Assembly (NCBI RefSeq): GCF_003945595.2
Contig: NW_024103862.1
Coordinates: 558,001-622,000 of the forward strand
Reading direction: 5' to 3'
DNA length: 64,000 nucleotides
From: Pipra filicauda
Taxonomy: Eukaryota > Chordata > Aves > Passeriformes > Pipridae
Below, in pieces: positions 12,015-25,640 of this stretch. Within the stretch, counting starts at the first letter, position 1, and the number at the start of each line of letters is the position of its first letter. The notes beneath the pieces were generated by a model, which worked only from the letters and a program-made list of their open reading frames with translations, ran no database searches and had not been told where the DNA came from. The position numbers and the translations under genes were made by a program.

Positions 12015-14209
12015 GCATACCCACCTGCTCAGGTCTGCTAATAAATCCATACACACCATATTTATATATAATATATATCAATGATTTAAGGGGCAGAATC
12101 TGTGAGAAGGAACTTTTGCCTTTACTAATAAAAATAAAGGTGAGTTCCCACTGGACTGGAATGTAGAAAGGGAAGAGTCCATAGCAGGATCTTAGAACAA
12201 TGTAATGATACTGCCAGACCAAATCTTTCTCAACAGGTTGCATGGCAGGACAAGGTTATAACTGAGATGCATAGCAAGATCTTTGAATAAAACTGCCCTC
12301 TCTAGAATGTACTTTTGTGTAAACTCTTGCAATCATTTTTTGTTCATATGTCTATTATATTTTTTTAGCTACCTCTTCTTCTCTCGTCTAGAGATGACCC
12401 CTTATCTAGTGCAATATTTTACTTTTCCTGGCCCAGAGACTTCTCCAGGCATACTATAGTCCTGGCTGCTAGATATCTGTACAGGATGGAGCAGCTGAGA
12501 CATGTAAGAAATGGTCACTGTAGTGAGTCTAATCACCATGGCAACTACCCCACAATATCTCCCTACACTTGGCTGAGCTTGTAAATGTTTTTCCTCTTAA
12601 GCTCCCTCTGTTAAGACCCCCAGAACGAGTCTTGGGTTCTTTAGCAGCAAGCGTTACTACCTACTGCTTGAGCCCAGGCAGATGTCTGCTACTGCCTTGG
12701 GTTGTTGACTGAATTCTACTATCACAGTAAGAGTTCAGACTCGAGAGGTTAGTGATGGTGAGGTAGAAACTTGCCATATACTCTATAATCATGCCTAGAA
12801 CGCAGAAAGGCAAAGGTAGCTAGGAATTCTTTTTCTGTGAAACAAAGCATTTTTTCTATTGAACATTTCCATTCTGTATCAGCTTTAATAAGTGTGATTG
12901 GATCTTCAGCTATCACAACACTGTCAACTTGAAGATCTGGAGACTTGAGATGGAAGAAAGAGAAAAAACTGCAGCTCCTTAAGAGCCCTGAGTAGGGCAC
13001 ACCTGAGTGCCTTTAGTGAGGTGGTGAGGGGGAAGGCGGAGGGACCGAGGGTTATACTCTTCATTTATCTGAAAGGGTCATATAGCAGCCTGGAAAAAGG
13101 CTGGGAAAAAGTGGTTTGGCTAGAAGCTGAGGAATAGAAATTTCTAAAATTTTAATTTTAGTAAAGCAGTCCATGTAAAATTGACTTCTAGCTGCATGGA
13201 TCCTATTTGAAGATGGAGCAGTTATAAAAGACAAGGAGGCTTAGACACACTAAGTAAACCACATAGGAACAAAATATCATCAGCCATTTACTACCTTGAG
13301 CAAAATGTGGATGACACTTTCATAGCCCACTATTTTTGCAGTGCAGCACAAAATTCTATCAGCCATGTCTCTCCCTCTCCAACTTGGTTACAAGCTGGGC
13401 AGCTGCATGGGTTTGCAGCTTCTGTCCTACGTGGGCTGCTTCAGAGTTTATGCAGAGAGCCCTCTGGCTTTTTCATCTGCTCTGGAGTGACAGCTTTTAA
13501 TACTATCTATGTTGAGGTAGTGGCCTCATGGAGCAGTAGCAGGACTTACAATACTACAGATCCTTTGAGTGAGTATTTTTTGTAGCATTGTAAACTATCC
13601 TGAGGGTTTTATCTCTGCAGCACCTGCTTTAACAAACACTTGTCCATGCTGGCATTCCCATGTCAGTCACTGCAGCAGAACCAGTCCATGCTCTGTGGTT
13701 TCTCCATAGTTCCTGCCAGGCTGCCAATATAGCTTTTATAACTTGATGGTATGGGATAAAATAAGACGTATCTGAAAATGCATAACCATTTAAATGGAAA
13801 AATTACATCATCAGTTTCTTAGAACATTAGGGGCAGAAAGACCACTTCAGATATGAGTCTGTCGTAAGATGTATAGTGATAGAACAAAGGTATATCAACA
13901 TGGATATTTAGGGAATGAGTACTACATGTACTACAGTTACAAAATTAGCATTTGCAGTTCCAGAAATTAGTGCTTTAACTATCTCCTGATTCAAAGATCA
14001 GCAGAATTGCACAAACCTGGAAAAATTACCAGACATCTGCTTACATGTTGGTGATTACTATGTTTTGATTCCATTTTAAGAAGTTATCTTGATCCCAAAA
14101 CATGACTCCTTTTTCAAAAGAAGCATTCCAGCTCTCTAAAGCTCTCTAGTCTTTAACATTTTAGAAAAATAAAACTTAAATTATAATTGAATTTGGAAAG
14201 TTCTTAATT

Positions 14210-14230
14210 AAAAAAAAAAAACAAACAAAC
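14210..14230. repeat. poly-A tract passing into (CAAA)n
   Basis: An A run followed by ACAAACAAAC. It is a simple repeat, with no retroelement body recognised next to it. Confidence 0.8.
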
Positions 14231-14890
14231 TAAAGATGAGAATATCTATGTAACCAGCTCATATAGCAGCCTCAGATATTTATGGGACTACCAGGTCCCA
14301 AATGAAAATAATCCCATTTGACTGAGAGGTAGTAGTTGCTTATTCCTAATTCAAAGTAAGTGGAAATTTGTTTTTAGCAAGACATGTTCTCAACAACTCG
14401 ACTCATGTAAATGAAAGCTTATGTATCTTTAGACTAACACAGCAGAATTATATTATAGTCATATATCTAGTCAAGTAGTAGAGGATGGGAAGAGTACACA
14501 GCCTTGGGTGAGCCTTAATGCAGTTACATGAGACACTTAGGGACACAGCAGTAGGTAGTACCGTGTTCAGGATGGAGGGTAGCACTAGTAGCCCACCAGC
14601 AGCCCAAAGGCCATGGGGAAAGGGGGTGGTAGGTCATGGTGTAGACAGGACAAATGTTTGACATACCCAGGGCTCTTCAGCCCCTCACAGACAAGGTAAA
14701 ATGGCTTAGTTAAATCTACCAGAGTATGCAACCTTGACCCACAAGATGAGCATTAATCCTTCCACAGTCTCTCTCGCTGCAGAGCAGCACCTTCTTAAGA
14801 CATGCTAACCCCATCACTTGAGATATTATGTCCATATCCTTAATTAATATATTTTTAGCATACATGACCAGTGCTAGTGTTTATCCATTT

Positions 14891-14918
14891 CTTTGATTTT
14901 GAGGGAAGAAAATCAAAG
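14891..14918. promoter_or_regulatory. inverted pair of TCF/LEF-like motifs
   Basis: CTTTGATTTT (14891-14900) and its exact reverse complement AAAATCAAAG (14909-14918) flank the 8-nt spacer GAGGGAAG. CTTTGAT/ATCAAAG is the core bound by HMG-box TCF/LEF factors, which is established knowledge. That this pair is a working site is inference. As DNA it is simply a perfect 10-bp inverted repeat. Confidence 0.3.
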
Positions 14919-16541
14919 GTCCCTCAGTAAACTGCATAGCTATCTGTCTCCAATATTATTCTCTTTCAATAGAACTAAATAGAATTATTTTAGTAGAACT
15001 CCAAAGGGAAAAACTTTGGATGCAATTGGAGTTTAAGAAACAGCTTACGCTTCATGAGATATTATGAAATTTGTTCACTCCTGCTTGTCATTTTACAGAA
15101 CTGCTGTTGCTTGGATTCAACTTGGTGGTCACAGATTGGTTTTGAGTTTGAAATGGAAAAGTAGAAATTGAGTGGGACCTGAGGCTTGACTGAATACATG
15201 AGTTCAAAAATTCAAAAACTCCTGCCTTTTGTATTTTATTTTTAATATAAGCAATCAACGCTTATGTCTCAGAATGAATGCTTATACCTTAGAAGAAGAC
15301 CAAAAGGCTGATGCAAACTATGGTGGCCTGTTTTAACACTGTCAGACTATGAAAAAATACACTGCATACATATTTTATCCCACAATTAAACGGTCTCATA
15401 TAAAGGATAAGCATAAAGGTTTCATTTTAATCTGTCTGCTCATTGTCATATTTTTTTCATCATTTTGGAGGGAAAAAATAACAGTCTGTACTAGACAAAA
15501 GTTTGTGGGCTTTTTTGTTTTTCCATTGAAGGAATTCATGTTAATTCTTCTTCTGCACCTGCCTAATGGGGCTGAAGTAATTCAATTGTCATATTGTTGT
15601 AGATTATTGCTTTGTGTAATGTATCACCCCTGCTGTTTCACTTGAAAAAAAATTCTATACTCCTCCATTATTCAGCAAGGCCTAATGATTTCAGCATTTG
15701 TACATGCTACACTGTTGTTTTGATTTTAATTGACTTCACTTTTTTAATTAAGTGCACCAGTTTGAACAGTGTTGTTTACATGCATGGTTTTGTCTTTATC
15801 AGTATTTTCTTCCATTTGTATTCTGTATGGCAATTTATTTAGGTCCATTCCATGGGAGTATATAGATAGGCGCTTTGCAAGGTTCATCATCCCATTTCAC
15901 ATATTATATGTATCTAATGGCCTGAAAAAATTAAAAATATTCTAAAAGTATTAGCTTGAAATATACAATGCTTTTATCATTGTTTTTACTTTTAAATATT
16001 ATGTTCATAACAGAAATTCTCTTAAATGCTAGGATGGGCCTAATTTATCTTTTATGCAAGTTGATTACAAGTTCATTTGAGTTGGCTTTACTTTACATCC
16101 TAAGGAAAAAGAAAAAATCCCTGTGTTGTTAGAAGAAATTAATGCAAATACCAACTAGGTTTCTGAAACCAGATCAGTGTTGCTGGATTCCTACAACGAA
16201 GTAAATTTAACTTTTCAAGGAATAATTTTTCTTCTAAACCTCAAACAAATTCTTGTAAATTTCTTGGACATTGTTCTTGCATCCTTTCAAAACATCTCAG
16301 TTAAATGATTTGTCATAAAAAATATTCTTTAAAAGCCTGGTATTAAACAAAGTTTTCCCACAGAATTCATTCACCTCTTCTTTCTCTCTTGAAAGTATGT
16401 TTCATCAGTTATCACAGAATAGGTTGCTAAAGAAAGTGGACTGGAGAGGAAATAATTTCAAATTAAGATTATTTAAACAAAAGTGATAGACATTGCAGAG
16501 GTGAGAAATCACTCAACGCAAAATTAAAGGCAAATCAGAAT

Positions 16542-16815
16542 AAAATCATAGAACCGTAGAACAGCCTGGGTTGGAAGGGACCCTGAAGATCATCTAATTT
16601 CAACCCCTCTTCCATGGGCAGGAACATCTTTCACTAGACCAGGTTTCTCAGAACCACGTCCAACCTGGCCTTGAACACTTTACGGGATGAGGCATCCATA
16701 ACTTCTCTGGGCAACCTGTGCCGGTGCCTCAGCACCCTCACATTAAGGAAGTTCTTCCTGATACCTCCAGTCTTTCAATTTGAAGTCATGAGTCTGTTGC
16801 ATTACTTGCACAGGT
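16542..16815 (-). mobile_element. CR1 LINE, 3' end copy (avian type)
   Basis: The plus strand opens with 'aaaatcatagaaccgtagaa', the reverse of the CR1 3' terminal ATTCTATGATTCTA-like octamer repeat. It continues with the hallmark avian CR1 blocks 'gggttggaagggaccctg', 'gatcatctaatttcaacccc', 'ccaacctggccttgaacact' and 'cttctctgggcaacctgtgcc'. The element is on the minus strand and is 5'-truncated to about 270 bp, the usual fate of CR1 inserts. It is less diverged than the copy at 5840-6435. It contains only the end of ORF2 and the 3' UTR, and no open frame survives. The 5' boundary near 16815 is approximate. Confidence 0.95.
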
Positions 16816-18779
16816 TTTAAACCCAAGCCTGACTTAGTCCAGCTGACAGATATCATATTTTAGTGAGGAATTTATGAAAGGGGTGGTATGGCTGTTTTGT
16901 CATTGAAAATTGTATTGGGCATGCTGGATAGAGGTGCAATCTCTGTACCCTCTTTTCTGCAAAACCCATTGACCAAGTACAGTCTGTGAATGTAACATGA
17001 CTACTTTCTCCCTGGAGCTGTGTTCAGACCTCCTGTCTCATGGTATGTGCCTCAATGCTGTTTGCTGAACTTACTTTCTAGAAATGGCATAGCTGAGAGA
17101 CAACTCACAAAGTACCTACAAAGTGGCTTGCTAGTGATGCAAGAAGACAATTTCTATGAGTCCAGATTGGGCTATACATCACTGACCATAAGAAGAAAAA
17201 AAGAGAAAGGAAAAAAGTAAGGAAGAATTTCTTCCTGTGTAAAATAAAAGACAAAGAACACCAGAAGTAAAACATAGCAGCCAGTATTTCCAGACAGCTT
17301 TCCTCCTCCTTGTTTATGTGCATTCAGCATCATATTTCATATCCGAGATGAGCTTAGTGACTCCAAGTATTTACAAGCCATAATACACTTCTTTACAAAT
17401 GGCAAGATTAGCACCTTCTCTGCTGTGTTCTTGTGCATTCCATGTCCATGGGATTCTTCTGTTAAAATATTTATGTTTTGAGGCTTTACAGTGTAATTTC
17501 TATCTTCCCGTGGCATAAAAAAATGTTTTGGTTGCTTTTAATAGTTTCCAAAATCTCAGATTTTCATCTCCTCAGATGAAACCTGGTGTTTCATAAAAAA
17601 GGTTAAAATTTATGTGATTAATGACAAAAATTTGATCTCTTGATGCTGCATGATCACAAACATGGAGGTTTTCTGGACATAATTTCAGTTCTATCTGAAA
17701 AAGAGTGTACCTCTTAAAGAGGTTTATCTGTGGCCAATAATTGAAATAAGACAGTGCTGTATTACAGATGCCAATACACAATTTAACACTGCAAGATACT
17801 GAAACGCTTATTATGCACTAGAATGACAAACAGATAGCAATACCAAAAAAAGTTAAAAAAAAAAATCTCAACTGTGAATGGTTGCTATCTGGTATCTGGC
17901 CAGTAAAAATCAGCTTTTTCTCAGCAAAGGCACTAATACCTACCTTGGGAATTTAGAGTTAAACTTCTATGTATTTAAAGAAGGCACAGCAAAGAGAATG
18001 GAAATGGACCTGAACTGGCCTAGAGACTTACAGAAAAATCTCAGGGAATGGCAGTAAGATGATCTGTGAGAGAGTTGGAAGACTTGAGCAAAGCAGAGAC
18101 ACACACAGTTCTGCTGAAGGACAAAAAAGAAGAGGAACAATTGGTGTCTACTGAATGTGCAGAGGAGTTCAAGCTGTCTTTAATCCTCTATACCAAGGTA
18201 AGTTAGAAAGTCCTCCAGAGGAATGTAAACTTAAATATTTTTCTCCTCTCTCTTCTCTCAAAGAGTTAAAAGTCTTTGCAGGACCCAGCTTTGCAACCAT
18301 TGCTGTGTATTTTGCTCCAGGAATGTTTTGAGATGGAGGGGTAAACAGAAAATCTACTGTCATTGTGTAAATGTTAGGAAAATGCTGGGATTTGATGTAG
18401 GGCTCCTCCTGGAGCGTGTAGCCAGGTATTGGTGATAGGTTGCATTATTTTTTTTTACCTCATGGCTTAGCACTTTCCTTGGCCTTAGTAATATGAAAGT
18501 GAATTTAAATATTGGCCTGCAGATCCAGACACCAACCTGACGAGCTTAAATATTCAAATATATTTAAGCAAGTAGTCTTTGTAACAACAGCAACAGTACT
18601 TCAGGCTTTCTCCTTGAAAGGCTGTTCCTGCAACAATGAATCACATCAGGCAAATAAAAATAGCTGTCAATTACTCAAGTTGTTGCACTGATCATCTTGT
18701 GTTTCTGAAACACTTCTCATCCCCAATTCAGCGATTTGACAGGGCTATTGCATTTTCATTCTGGTGCCAGGGAATCCTG
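16816..18779. other. AT-rich non-coding DNA
   Basis: I see nothing recognisable. The short frames at 17020-17323 and 17572-17781 have no domains. The purine-rich run near 17190-17220 is simple sequence. Confidence 0.55.
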
Positions 18780-19640
18780 TGCAGAAGCAGGTGGAGATGT
18801 GGGTGAGGTGAGGTCTGCCCCAGCACGCCAGGAGTGCTGTCCCATGTCATTACAGAGCAGGGGGGCACCTTGGCTGGGGTGAGGGCTCTGGTCTCAGGTT
18901 CCTACCAGCAGACACTTGGTTCAGGTCAACTTGAAGAAGTCCCTCCAGGGAGCAGCACAGGCCGCAGAGGTGCTGCAGGAGGAGGTGGGGATCCCAAGCT
19001 TCCTGCTCTCCCTGACCAAGCAAGAGCCTCTCAGGCATCAGCACTTCCACTCAGAGATCTGGACTGCTAAAGCTGGGTGTGCTTGGACCCTCTGCACATG
19101 GTAATATTGAGCCAAAATTTGGGAGACCCAGCTGCCACCTGAACCCACTGAGCAGATGAATCTTGGAGTGTGTCCTTACTGTGCTGTTGCCTCCCTCCCC
19201 CTCACTGAGCAGAGCCCCAGCTCCCTGCTGACAGGTCTCCCTTCCTACCTAACACAGCAAGGCTGTCCTCACCCCTCCACCGCAAGCCACCCTCAGTTCT
19301 GCTAGTTTTTTCAGTCTTCCCAACCCTTGAACAAATCCCCATTTTTATCAAAATCTGTATTAAGGTGCATGCTCCCTTCCCTAACCTCCCTGTGCCACCC
19401 CTTGGATTGCTGGAGCACTGCAGTTCTCCACCAGCTCTTAATTCACACCCCTATCCTTCTCTACACCACTGCCATCCGCTCAGGATTGGCTGGCATTTTG
19501 GATGCTGCCAGTGGGCTTGGGAACAGATGTGCAGGGCCAGGAAGCAAAGAAGAGGGAGGCCCACAGCTCCAAGGCCTCCAGCACCAAGAAGACAAACCCT
19601 TCTGTGTTCAGTCGGAAAATGTCCCTGTGACTTCTGGCTG
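18780..19640. other. GC-rich block of unknown content
   Basis: The base composition rises sharply here compared with both flanks, and the overlapping open frames on both strands (18834-19070 plus, 18850-19050 minus, 19327-19641 plus, 19365-19670 plus) follow from that. CpG is not especially frequent, so it is not a clear CpG island. None of the translated frames shows a domain I know. One frame near 19540-19610 is basic and serine-rich, but I cannot assign it. It could be an old exon or retrocopy remnant, an unrecognised repeat, or a conserved non-coding element. Confidence 0.35.
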
Positions 19641-22600
19641 AAATCTCAATTCAGTGGGCAAGAAGTCTGAATCATGGGTATCTATCCAGATGGACTTGTC
19701 AGAAAAGCAGAGCAGCAGCTCAGCGGCAGAGAGTCATAGAAAAATATTAGTAGCTGATTAAAAGAAAAAGGAAAAAAGCTACCCCATGAAGATTCATTCT
19801 GCTGAACTTGCAGGTGGAATTCGGCAAATGCAAATTTTAAAAATTATTTTAGGGCAACTTCAAGCTTAAATTACAGCACAAACTTTACTATGGAACTGCT
19901 CTTGATATCTAGATAAACTGTCTGCATCTGTCATATTTTTTTGCATGTTGAGAACTTACTACTGTTTTGTTGTAACCTGCTTGTTTTCCTGGAGCTTTAT
20001 TATTTAGAATTTATAATGTGTTTATTTCATAAAAAAAATATTATACTATTATGTGCTGGACTGAATAATATTTTTAAGCTTCAGCAATTTTCAGTGCTTG
20101 CAATTAATTAAATACAACATATTCAAACAGATAAATTCCAAATGGTACTGAATGATCTTTTAATGTTAACTGTGTGTTTTATGGACTTATTTTCCTTGTA
20201 TGCCCTTTAAATATTTTATTGTGTTCTTTTTTTATTGCTTTTATGTGATTTCAAGACAATAGATTCCTCAGCCCATTGTCTTATAAATTAGCTCAGCATA
20301 GTATTGCTAGAAATATTGCAAGTAAATACTGTATCTCTGTTAATATAAATGGATCAGCATTTCATTTATAGTTTACAATTCTAATACCACCCATTAGACT
20401 TTAAGACATGGAAAATTTTATTTCAGATCCATTTTTTCATCCATTCAACTAAGGAAATTGTATAAATATTATGCCGTGTTCTTCTACAATATATTTCAAC
20501 AAATAGGTTACTATTTTTTCAAGGACTCATTCTTAATCTGTTTGGTGTTCCATTTTCATGTGTTTCTGTAAACATTAATGCATTTTATTAACTTTTAAAA
20601 TTTGCCAAATCCTTCATAACTCCTACTGCTTGCTCTTTAATGCCACCAATATGATTTTAAAGCATAGTAGATATATTTACCTTATTGACAGTTTATTTCT
20701 AATTTTCTTCAAGACTGAATCACACTTTTATGAGAATCTGGTATATAGAGCCTAATTTTCAAGAGGGCCACACAGCAAGATTTTAGGGACACGTTCCTGG
20801 TCCTTCCTACCAAAGTCAGATTTTCTAGGAATCTCACACCGTATCTAGGCACCTATTCAGCAGGCATGTTCTCCCAAGCACATTGGTGTATTTATACATC
20901 AGTCACTTCCCTCATTTATAAAACACTTAGCCAGAATACACTTTATACCATGACAGCATGCATGGCTATCTTATGTGATGAGCTCATTTGGCCGCTTGTA
21001 TTGTTGTCTGAGAGCAGAGCTCCATAGTAAATTCTGTAGAGCTGTGTAATGCGTGCAGCTAGGCTTACCTCTTATGTTGGTGAGGTCCTCTAGGTCACAG
21101 TTGTATGTTTGTTTTCTCCATCCAGTGGGTAATTCAGTTTTTAATAATGTTTTTGACCCCATTTGCAGATTGCGTGCCATAACTAGGAAAGGATGGGCCC
21201 TGCAGTAAGTAATTAAGTCTGCAGGAGCACTGCTTATTTTTCATTGCAGCAGATAATCAGAATGCTGTTGCTCAAGTGTAAAATGCAGAAATTAATGATC
21301 CTATATAATACAGATTAAAGCTTTCATTTTAAAAACTATCAGTGCAGAAGAACAAAAGTAGGGAGCCCTGCACCCACTTTGGATTTTCAGTGTATGATAC
21401 CTCTAACATACTTGGAGAAGCTGCCTGAATACAAACCAGAACAGAATTCAATCATGTAATAGCTTTAATAAATGATCAGATCAGAAGTCTTAACTATGCA
21501 GCCACCCTTATTGCTACTTAGAAGAAGGTATTGTTGAGTGTAAACATTCTCCAGTAGGTTTTGTAACTTTCAAGTTTTTATGGATTTAATAAAGCAGAAG
21601 GATCATTTTCTATGTGAAGAATAAAATTGTGCATTAGAAAGAACAAGGAGAATATTTCTAAATCCTTAGAAGGCTTGGCTTCAGAGAAAAATAAGATTTT
21701 TCTAGAAGAGTAACATATTACTCTGAATCCCACAGAACTTCATGTATGTGCACAGACTTCTAGAAACTAAATGTGTTGTTGTCACATTGTAGAAAGTATT
21801 CTTGCAGAGTGAAAGCAGATTGGGACCCCATTTTGCCAGATGCTGTTCAAGAAGAAAGGATGGCAATATAGTATAAATAGTAATCTTACAAACAAAGAGA
21901 TCACACCATAGTTCTATTTGTTCTGGTCTGAGTGCAGATGACATACAAAGGCTTTTAAAGAGGGAGATTGGACAAAAGTATGTAATGTACACAAACTACA
22001 GATGATAAAGTATTCAGAAATAGGAAAATACTTATTTCTGAAGATTTTTTTTTTAACTGATGAAGAAAAAATAGAAATTTTTAAATCTTTTCTTTACATC
22101 AGACATAAAATATTCTCAAATCAATAAATTGCTCATTCAGTATCGTGAAATGCCTGTAATGCCCCCAAAATTTAGGGAGGCACCTGATGAAAAAAGGGGT
22201 ATTTCTTTGATTCCTGTATTATTTAAATACCAGTAGTGATAGACTTTCTCTGGGGATCATATTTTTAAACTCTCACTTCTTGGACTAGGCTTACTGAAAC
22301 TGGTTTATTCTATAAAGTCATCATCTTTTTATTCCACCAAAAAAAAGGGTGACAGTTCCCCTTTACCAAACATCTTTGGATAGTCCCTGGTCTGATTGTC
22401 CTGACCCAAAAGGGATCAGACACAATCCTGCTCTGAGGCAACGCTGCAAGTATGGGCCGAACAGGAGTCCCTCCACTGCACTGAATGACCTTTAAATAAG
22501 AAATTTCATCCTTCTCCCTGGCTGCATCTCATTTTTGTATGAAACTACTTAGAGAGGAACAAGAGAATGAGAGAACCTTAAATATAAAAATGGTTTGTAA

Positions 22601-24369
22601 ATGACAGCCTATCTTTTGTCATGTAACAATTTCTCAGTCATAATAACAGTACACATCTTTTTCTTTTCCACCAGAATAACTGCATTTGCCTTGCCATTAA
22701 TAATTCACTACATAATCACTGTGGATTTGAAGAGAGGATGAACCCTACCAAGAAAAGAACCTGACATCTACCATCATGTACGTTCTTCTCACCAGTAGAC
22801 CTCATAACTGGCATTTTGTGCTACATTGCTCTATACACAAAGAAGGAGAAAAACTTGAAGAATCAAGAAAGTAATTTTCACACACTTCCTATATGATTAA
22901 CATGTACTGTGGCTGGTTGTTTCTGCTAGAGCTTGAGCAACCTCCGTACCTCTGAGAACCTACAAATCTCTAACAACAAACTCTGTTGCAGATGATCAGA
23001 TGAGTAGTGCTCAGATAGAGACTAAATCTGGAAGCAAGGCAGATGCATATACTTCTATACCTTTTTTTAACTTTAACCTTCTTCTTCCTGATCTACTGAT
23101 GATCATTTTGTTTTGTACAATTAACTGGTGAGAAAACTAACATAAAGTGATTTCTCATAGGGACTCTCTCCCTGTCCCCGCGCACTGCTCATTCTGTCAC
23201 ACTGATTTTCTATCTGAAATTCATTGTGTCTGAAATTCACCATTTCAGTACAATGCTGAAGTTCAGTAGGAAACCATTGTAACACATCTAGAATGGTGTT
23301 TCTTGCACACAATGACCCTATCTATACATACACTGCCTGACTTGGGATAAGAACAGACATCTCTTCCACAGTTCCTGTATCCATTTTGCTAGTCCTGAAA
23401 GGTCAAGGTATTGGTCTTGGCTTATATATCGAAATGCTGAGAATTTCATTATATGGTCTATCGTGAGCTCATGATTTTGCCATGGTGAACTTGGTAGCAA
23501 AAGAGCACCAATGACATACTCTTCAATTTTCACTTTAGCAGAAACACTGCAGCAGACTTTGCTTTGTGCGGCATGATCGATTCAAGGGATTTGCGTGCAG
23601 GGTTCGGTAGGTCAAATTCAATTGCTGAAATTCCAGAGTGCTGAGATGCCCGAAAAACTGCAAACCACATTTGAACGGTATTAATGTACTCACCCTGAAC
23701 ATCAGGCAATCAAAAATGTATGACTACTGGAAACACATTTTGAAATTACTATTTCTATAAGGGAAACAGTGAAAAGGCGAAGAGGAGTTATAAACCAAAC
23801 ATTTGATACAAATGGTACTAAGCCAAATTCAGTTCTAGGTGAAATCCATTGTGTTACCAAAAAGGTTGTTTGTATGATATTTTAAATCAAAATTAGGAGG
23901 CAAAAACAACATACAGAATAACACAGACTGTCCTGCAATATCTGCAACTCTCTGACACAGACTGTCATATATGAAAGTTCAGTCCTAAGCAAAAACTGCT
24001 ATCACCTGCCTCAGACATCATTTAGCTTTACTTACTCTAAGAGTAGACCCACATTATCTCAAAAATCTAGATTATCTGGAAGATCCCTTCCTAACTAAAC
24101 CATGGAAACCTCACAGCCACAGGGAAGGCACCATCCAGAATGCAGCAGAACCAGAATGACTGAGCTTTCCCAGCATATCATATACCTAGATATGGGATAG
24201 GAACTTCTTGGATGATGATCAAGGTGAAGGAGATCAGCAGCTTAAAAGAGAAAGTAGATATCTGTGAAGAAGTAGAGGAAGGACTATAGGGAGGAACTGA
24301 GACTCCCATAACCCAAGGAAATGGGCAAGGGAGATGAAGAGTGGGTTTGAGAAAGGAGGGGACAAAAGA
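19641..24369. other. AT-rich non-coding DNA
   Basis: No gene or transposon is recognised. The part at about 19980-20700 is extremely AT-rich and resembles the low-complexity, non-repetitive sequence common in vertebrate conserved deserts, but I cannot judge conservation. A moderately GC-richer patch at 22340-22500 has no identifiable content. Confidence 0.55.
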
Positions 24370-25640
24370 AGAGATCCCCACCCATATTCCTGTGAACCAT
24401 CACAAGTACCTTTAATCTCACTGATTCTTTTGTTTCACCAGTAGCTGCCTACACTACCCAGCACTTTGCCTCCAAATCTGTCACTGCCTCTTGCACTGAG
24501 AATCTTCTTTGGCACCACAGGGACGCTAATTCTACCCATGGTAATGAGAAGCCTAGAAGAAGCTCTACTTGTAGGGAAAACTCCTTAAATTCCAAGGGCA
24601 GGCAGTTGTAGTTTTAAAACCCTGAGGAAATTTCAGGGGACTTTTTGTAACATTAGCTGCCAGCTTTCATAGAAACTGCTGAGATCTTCCAGTTTGGACA
24701 CTCACAAGTCTGCGGTGTTTGGACCCACATGCAGCTGTTCCCAGAGGAATTTAAGCCTTAAGAGTCTCAGAAGCATCCAGACGCTGCTCTGGCTTGGAGA
24801 CACCCAGTACAATTCTGGGCAAGGAGGCAATTCAGTAAAACCTTCTTGAGAAATGAACTTCCTGTTTCACAGTCTCTCCTGAATTGAGCACTGACCCCAT
24901 TGACCTCTTTATGGTTTAAGCCTGCCCCTTCCCCAGGCTGGAGGGAAGGTCTTTGGGACTCAATCCTGACCCTGTGCAGCATCTGACAGTGTACCTGGGC
25001 ATAAACCCACAATTCTGCACAGTGTTTTTAATACTTTCTGCAGACCAAACTCCCTTCAGCTTTGCTCATCCATCCCTAGTGGTGTACCAGAGGTGTTTTT
25101 GTTTTCAGGAAGGCAGGTCGCTCTCTGCTTCATTTCCCCTCAAGGTGAATAGTATAGGTACCACTCTTTGAAAGCATCTGAAACTTAATCTGTGACAGGA
25201 TTCCCACCATCAACCCCCTCAGGTGGCTCATATCTGTAGCTGAGAGATTGTCTGTTTCCTTATCATTCCAGTACAGCCCTGCCTTGGAAAACCAGCTTGC
25301 TCTGGGTGGAAACCATTTGCTTGTCCATCCACTTGAGAATGATTAACAGCCCTCTGTGGTTACTCCTGGGTTAGGGTTAATTCAAGAGGATGCAGGGAAA
25401 CTTCAAAAACCCAGAGCTTGCAGACAGAGACCTAAATCACACAGAGCCCAGGCAGAAATCTTAAACTGCAGACAGCACCTCCAAACCTTCATCAGCCAAA
25501 CCTGTAGTGGAAAGAGGGAAGGGGTGAGGAGCTTGTGTGCCTGCTCAGCCACCTGCTGAAGACCCTGCAAGCTGGAAGTTCCAGAGCCAGAGACACAGAC
25601 AGTGAGGGCTCTTGTCTGCGGGGCAGACTAGAAGGAAATC
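24370..25640. other. moderately GC-rich stretch, no gene recognised
   Basis: It is more GC-rich than its flanks, with short frames on both strands (24767-25012 minus, 24953-25171 plus, 25356-25559 plus). None shows a domain, and no consistent acceptor-frame-donor arrangement stood out. It may be an old unrecognised repeat or simply local composition. Confidence 0.4.

Larger units (their letters stand above)
11271..16541. other. AT-rich non-coding DNA
   Basis: No gene is recognised. It contains a short two-copy tandem repeat (11965-12014), an inverted TCF/LEF-like motif pair (14891-14918), a poly-A/CAAA tract (14210-14230) and a slightly GC-richer patch at about 14480-14700 with no recognisable content. 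Open frames up to 98 codons look like chance. Confidence 0.6.

Noticed and set aside
14324..14340. GAGAGGTAGTAGTTGC resembles the let-7 mature sequence.
   Set aside because: The seed starts AGAGGTAG instead of TGAGGTAG, the match breaks after about 12 nt, and no complementary star arm occurs within hairpin distance.
19540..19620. Basic, serine-rich translation that briefly suggested a myosin light chain N-terminus.
   Set aside because: The downstream residues do not continue into the EF-hand sequence and a frame change would be needed; no real match.
25369..25380. GGGTTAGGGTTAA looks like telomeric repeat.
   Set aside because: Fewer than two TTAGGG units; expected by chance.
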